Positions 59,357-64,000 of a stretch of DNA of 64,000 nt are shown piece after piece. Made by a program: the position numbers and the translations under genes. Within the stretch, counting starts at the first letter, position 1; each line of letters begins with the position of its first letter. The notes under the pieces are model-generated. The model ran no database searches, was not told the origin of the DNA, and saw only the letters and a program-made list of their open reading frames with translations. Location of the stretch: NCBI GenBank assembly GCA_036872755.1, contig JAVHNS010000005.1:1054001-1118000 (forward strand), read 5' to 3'. Source of the DNA: Orbilia blumenaviensis (lineage: Eukaryota; Ascomycota; Orbiliomycetes; Orbiliales; Orbiliaceae).

Positions 59357-60184
59357 CTACCTACGAGCCATCCTTTCCGCCACATGTTCCCTTTTCGCGC
59401 TGAGGAACCAATCGTCCCAACACATACTAAACATAACAGAATCCCTACCTAAGTCGCTTTCATTCATATGGCTCACCTTCCCGTCCACTCTTAGGGGTTT
59501 ATCATTAGACTCTTTCCCACTTGCCACTCCATTAGGATAAAGCCTGTCCCATCTGATCAGCCCCTCCTTCGTGAAACCCATTTTTTCTGCAGTCTTGATT
59601 GATGCATAGTTTTTGGAACTTGTCATCCACTGCACCCGACGGAACCCCAACCCCCCCTCATTCGGTGGATTGAGGGCAAATTTCAATAGCAAGCCAACAG
59701 CATTTGAGGTTACATGAGTTCGTTGAAATTGTGGCAGCGTAACTACAAAACCAATCTCTGTGCACAAATTTGTTGGGGAGGCACCGATGTAGGCGATGAG
59801 GCCCGCTAATGCGCCATCCCTGTCACAAGTTGTTGGTGGCCTGCACTTGTCAATGATGGCATAAAGTAGCATATCCGTCTTGGGTCGTACAATAGGGTCA
59901 ATGAAGTCAGTGTTGAAACTTTGCGCGGATCGGAATGGTCCAAATGGCCCATGTGTCCAGACTTCAGGATGATCTTTGACGCTTTCAAAGAAACTTGCAG
60001 TGTGTAATGTTGCCTTAGGTTATCAGTGGATTGATTTGCCAAATTTCGATAAGCATGAGAACTAGGTAACACATACATTAAATGGAACAAGCTTCACTCG
60101 TTCATTGGATATTTCGCGCAAGGCGGCTGGAATGCAGAATTCTTTGCTGACATCGTGACATGCATGTAATGAAGGGCTTTCAAG
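59357..60184 (-). CDS. GNAT acetyltransferase domain, possibly fused to TyrRS
   Basis: Exons 60184-60077 and 60013-59357. The two parts join as LREISNERVKLVPFN plus ATLHTASFFESVKDHPEVW, the usual N terminus of a fungal RimJ/RimL-like GNAT family. Further landmarks: GALAGLIAYIGASP, TEIGFVVTLPQFQRTHVTSNAVGLLLKF (acetyl-CoA-binding region) and NYASIKTAEKMGFTKEGLIRWDRLYP. GNATs move an acetyl group from acetyl-CoA to an amine. No ATG exists in the reading frame upstream: the expected start region reads DVSKEFCIP. The ATG at 60153 is out of frame. The frame does connect to the last full exon of the upstream TyrRS through an intron 60298-60185, giving a 640-residue fusion. Otherwise the start codon has been lost. 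Substrate unknown. Confidence 0.78.
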
Positions 60185-60232
60185 CTCGCTGCTAAAACGA
60201 GTACGTGTGCTTGTTAGGTCACGGAATGAAAT

Positions 60233-61786
60233 TTATTTTGGGCGCTACAAGGACTGGTCTAGGTAACTCTGGCTGCAACACGCGGTACAAGGGCTTACTT
60301 GCCTTTCCTCCGATTCTGGGTATGCAAGTTTCAGAACTTCTTGCCATCGAGTATTTGTTTCGAAGGATTTACGAATAGGAGCCAAGAGCTGGTTCATAGC
60401 CTTCGCGACTGCCGTTTTCAAAACCTCCGGCGACAAAACCCCATCCAAGAAATCCTTTTCGATAGCTTCATACGAAACGTAGTGATGCGATGCCCCGGTT
60501 TCTACTACTATAGAGAAAACGTAGCCCTCCGATATATCTACTTTGACGCGCGGCGTTCCACCCCTAGTGTCTAGAGACTTTGTGGCGAGTCGTTCAAGTT
60601 GTAATCTGCGGATGGGTACCAAAACAACCTCTAGAAGAGCGAGGATTGGGTTATCTCTGGTTGCCTTCTCGTCGCAGCTAGCACCCATTATCTTTTTGTG
60701 AACTATCTCGGGTGGGTCTAATAGATCGATCTTTGAGGACGGGTCTGAGGCCGACATTTTGGTACCTGTGAGACCAGGCAATAGTCTGTTCATCATGTGT
60801 GCATGCTTCTTGTTATAACCAATCTTGGGGAGGTGTTTCTCCCCATAATCATAAAGTCCCATCTTGAAAGTGCGGGTTCTCTATGTTAGCTCGAATTCTT
60901 GTACAGGGTGTATGTCTGGTTTAAACAGAAGAACTAACCTGATCTAAGCCCCCGAGTTGGAAATCACAATTCATATCTCGCTCCGCTAATGCCTGTAAAA
61001 TAGGCACCATCAAGGGACTGAGCATTTTTGTTTTAGCGAGTTCATCGTTTGGCGACCGGGCAGCCTCTATCGAAGTAAACCTGAGGAGCTCGTAAACATC
61101 GTTTACGAAGTCCGGTGTTGAGGCATGTGAAGTTTCGCGATGGAACTCTATGGTAGAAGCAGGTAAGCCGGTGACAGCTTCGAAAACCGCGGCCAGTGCG
61201 CAGGCGTAGTATTCTTGGCGGTAGTCGACCAAATATCGTGGGTGCTTATAGTTTACGAGGAAAGCGTAGAGGTCTATCGTAAAATCAAAGGCGATATGCA
61301 TCAGAAAGAGTTTAAAATTGCTAATTATTTTTGGAATATTTCTAACCTGCAAGAAAGACTTTCACCTTTGTAGGGGTTAGCTTTTTCCAGTTCATATCAT
61401 CTATCAGGTCATTGAAGTTTCCCATAGTAGGAGCATACCTTGAGACCAGCCTCCACAAACTCCGCGAACTTCACAAATGGCACGAGATACCCAATATGTG
61501 CTAGAAGGGTCATTAGTTTCTTCACCCAGTTGGTTTAATCCGAATTACATACGTCGTCCTGTTGGGGCGACACCTGGTGCGAAAGTTAGCATCGAAAACG
61601 AATCGAATAAGACTACCGCATCGACGTCGGTGACCAGAGGAACTTACCCCAAAAAATACTAGGATGCTTTTTATTCTGCAGAGTGGTCTTGATGAGTTGT
61701 AAATCGACACCGTCGACGTGTTCTAATCCGCGTGTTATGAGATCAAGGCGGCGGTCTAAGTCCATGGTGAAATTCGCTTCCGTCAT
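60233..61786 (-). CDS. Tyrosyl-tRNA synthetase paralogue
   Basis: Exons 61786-61648, 61573-61553, 61500-61439, 61365-61347, 61273-60939, 60880-60299 and 60244-60233 give 389 residues, close to the yeast cytosolic enzyme. The class I signatures are both built correctly by splicing: TGRPHIGYLVPFVKFAEFVEAGLK (HIGH-type motif, residues about 55-58) and GTKMSASDPSSKIDLLDPPE (KMSKS-type, 233-237). Between them are DLYAFLVN, the tyrosine-pocket region RQEYYACALAAVF, PLMVPILQALAERDMNCDFQLGGLDQ, then LPKIGYNKKHAHMMN. It charges tRNA-Tyr with tyrosine. The sequence diverges noticeably from the conserved housekeeping form and sits in a biosynthetic-type locus, so a dedicated paralogue (self-resistance or Tyr-tRNA supply) is likely. 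An alternative last splice (60298-60185) fuses it to the GNAT domain. The acceptor of exon 6 could instead be at ATG 60862. Confidence 0.88.
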
Positions 61787-63373
61787 TGTTGTGAACTTGT
61801 TTCTAACGTTCCGTTAACGCGTTCAAAGGGCAAAAATCGGATTGATTTCAATGTGTAAGTTTTTGGGCTAGTAGGTTCGGATGATAGACGAGTTGATCTT
61901 CCCCCACAATCTGAGGTGATGCAATATTAATGTTTAGTTGGACAACGCTAATGATACGAGCACATGAGATAAAATTCGCGGTGACTAGGGCCAAGGATAC
62001 AGTCCATAGAGAGAAGCAAGCGTTGGGACAACGTTGGAACTTCCAATTTCTAATGAAAAAAACCTCGAGTGCTCTATGCACCAGTCAACGGTGCACGCGC
62101 GGTGTGTTCAAACGCCGAATTAAAGAATAAGCCTTATATTAGAAGCACAGTCGCCCATAGCCATCCGTGGGCATGGCGCCTGCTCATAGACTCCAGACCT
62201 TGCCGATAATATTGATTGTGTAGGGTTCCACAATTTCAGGACTTCACTGTCCTTTCTGTCTCACACGAATATAGCGGAGGGATGCACCAGAGTGCAGGAG
62301 TTTGTATACATTTTAACATAGATACTTCATAAACTAACACCCAACAGCCCGATCGTTGTTAATGGGTATCTGCATACGATCGAATGGGATCCACTCGACC
62401 TCGTATTATTTGATATATCGATATATTAAAAGTCAGCCGGCGTGGTCTCGGTGGCCTACCCATGTCGGGATGCCAGACCATCAGTCCTTGCCAATAGAAT
62501 TCCTGATTTTAGTATGACGGCAGTTATGTATGAGCGCTACAGTGGAACTAAACTAGGTACCATTAATGCATTGATGGCCGGCGCCGTGCTCCTGCATGCT
62601 ACGTTAGCTAGTCTAGTCCTCGTTCCGAGAGTGCTCTATACTGGACTAGAACAACCATAAATATGGCTTATTCTACTCGTGGAATCATGCGTACGCACAT
62701 GCGTACGATGACCCTTCTTTCCTTTGCAACCATCGGACACTGCGGCCAATGGGATAAGACCCTTCAAAGGCGCTTACTAAAAAGGTATCTCTTTTGGCTA
62801 TTTGCCTCCAATTGGTGCATAGGCTAGTAATATTCTAGGCTCGAGCCTTTAGGGCCTTTCAGGTTCTATCATGTACCCAGCGAGGCAGAGACATCGTCTA
62901 CATCGATATCGCTACCCCGCACCTTGATATCTGATCGTTCTATGCACATACGTATTTACCTCATAAAAATTCCATAATGCCTGAAAGAGTACTTGGTAAT
63001 ATCCCTGTATCTCATAGGTCTATATACTTGGACTCCTTCATAATTGTGGCCTGGTAAACCCTCGCTTTAGAGAGCTTGCTGCTACCCCTATAGTAGCTTA
63101 GGTACTGACCGCTGGATCCGAAATTACTATTCCATAATTAGACACATGACAGGGAGAGAGCCTTGAGTTTTCCGTGTGTAGAAATGTAGGCGATGCATGT
63201 ATGTGCTTACTAATGGGCTTGTTTCTTCCACCACACTATAAAATACGGGTAGAATAACGACCTCTTAACTGAAATCAACATTCGAAATTCCCTGAACTAA
63301 AATTTGTGGACCTGGCACCATTTACCCTAATTTAGTAGCAAGAACGCCCGAATAACTCGCGTACCAATCTCAG
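61787..63373. other. Divergent intergenic, TyrRS/oxygenase
   Basis: About 1.6 kb between the divergently transcribed TyrRS and the 2-oxoglutarate oxygenase; should hold both promoters. No gene supported. Contains a 10-base direct repeat (see separate entry). Confidence 0.5.
62686..62707. repeat. CATGCGTACG direct repeat, two copies
   Basis: CATGCGTACG at 62686 and 62698, separated by two bases. Each contains the palindromic core CGTACG. Too short to assign a role. Confidence 0.6.
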
Positions 63374-64000
63374 ATGGCCCCTTCTTGCAGCAAGGCTGTA
63401 GTAGGCGATACAGTGATTGATGTCGCTCCCTTGGAGGTTATCAGCTTACAGCGCCTATTGGAAAATGACGAAAATGAACGCGGACGGCTTGAACACGCAG
63501 CTACATCTCTCGGTTTTTTCTACGTTGATCTGAGGGGATCCCAACAATACCTTAACGATGTAGGACAGCTCTATACAACCACGGAAAGATATTTCACTCA
63601 ACCCCATGAATATCTAACCAGAGACTTCCATGAAAATGACGAATTCCGTGGGTAAGTTAAAGAAGCCAGCGCCCCGCTTCAGGCCTTAAGCTTGGTGCAG
63701 CTTTGGACTCGAAATTTTGATGACTGAAGAGTCCGGTGTAACCTTTTAACAAGACAATTCTTTTTAGTTACAAAGGAGGGAAGAACTGGGGGTCTCTCGA
63801 GGTAAACTTTTAGTGCGAAAACTGGCATATACCCTAGAAGAGTTATTACTATCTGCATAGCGTAACTAACACTCTCCACAAATAAAAGATTCCTCGAGAC
63901 GATATTTTTGACCAGAATAAACCACTACCGCCGGCGTTTCAACTTGACTCAGCAACCGTGAAACGTTTCATTGGCTCCTCGCACGAGATGGCTCATACAA
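63374..64000 (+). CDS. 2-oxoglutarate/Fe(II) oxygenase, N-terminal part
   Basis: Truncated by the window end. Exons 63374-63651, 63768-63801 and 63889 onward join in frame. The N terminus (VIDVAPLEVISLQRL; RLEHAATSLGFFYVDLRG) is the non-haem dioxygenase N-terminal domain seen in isopenicillin-N-synthase-like oxygenases. The second exon gives GYKGGKNWGSLE and the third IPRDDIFDQNKPLPPAF...VKRFIGSSHEMAHT, again in the family's order. The catalytic HxD...H and RxS motifs would lie beyond the window, so activity cannot be judged. Such enzymes hydroxylate, desaturate or cyclise small molecules and peptides. Its position next to the TyrRS/borosin genes suggests a tailoring role, by inference only. 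Confidence 0.82.

Noticed and set aside
59990..60080. Apparent phase mismatch inside the GNAT gene
   Set aside because: Moving the acceptor from 59994 to 60014 gives a phase-0 intron and the family sequence ATLHTASFFES, so the interior is intact; only the start codon is missing.
1..64000. CRISPR arrays, rRNA or bacterial operon signals
   Set aside because: Exon-intron structure and gene content are fungal; no regularly spaced repeats with unique spacers and no rRNA-like sequence were seen. tRNA genes could have been missed by eye.

Overview
The window is nuclear DNA of a filamentous ascomycete-like fungus. Its genes carry short GT-AG introns (roughly 50-100 nt) with GTAAGT/GTATGT-type donors and CTAAC/CTGAC branch sites, and two introns appear to use GC donors. 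The protein families are typical of filamentous fungi: Zn2Cys6 regulators, a CTF1/Far-like factor, an F-box protein and a secreted type-B esterase. The genus cannot be read from the sequence. Exon joins were worked out by hand from splice signals, reading phase and family motifs, without transcripts.

Layout. 1.6-8.1 kb: three tandem plus-strand paralogues of an unrecognised secreted protein, with the same four-exon plan and intron phases (1-2-1). 9.1-17.5 kb: five intronless genes for helix-rich proteins of unknown function. 17.5-25.7 kb: gene-poor DNA. 25.7-28.7 kb: CTF1/Far-like Zn2Cys6 activator. 33.0-35.0 kb: secreted, probably GPI-anchored carboxylesterase. 37.3-39.4 kb: F-box-like protein. 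39.7-45.0 kb: divergent phosphoketolase and acetate kinase genes sharing a 715-bp promoter, a two-gene route from sugar phosphate through acetyl phosphate to acetate and ATP.

47.5-64 kb looks like a biosynthetic locus. It holds a Zn2Cys6 regulator (with an in-frame TAG near its N terminus), an MFS transporter, a SABATH-type methyltransferase, a borosin-type peptide alpha-N-methyltransferase of the OphMA family, a GNAT acetyltransferase, a complete tyrosyl-tRNA synthetase, and the start of a 2-oxoglutarate/Fe(II) oxygenase cut off by the window end. Borosins are RiPPs whose precursor is the C-terminal tail of the methyltransferase itself. Here the tail depends on one intron: retained, it encodes a short Val/Leu-rich core-like tail; spliced, it gives either a core-less enzyme or a longer aromatic tail. 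The GNAT domain has no in-frame ATG but can be spliced in frame onto the end of the synthetase, suggesting a TyrRS-GNAT fusion. Working model: regulator switches the locus on, borosin makes an N-methylated peptide, SABATH enzyme, GNAT and oxygenase tailor it, the MFS protein exports it, and the synthetase gives resistance or Tyr-tRNA. The individual domains are read from sequence; the joint pathway is inference.
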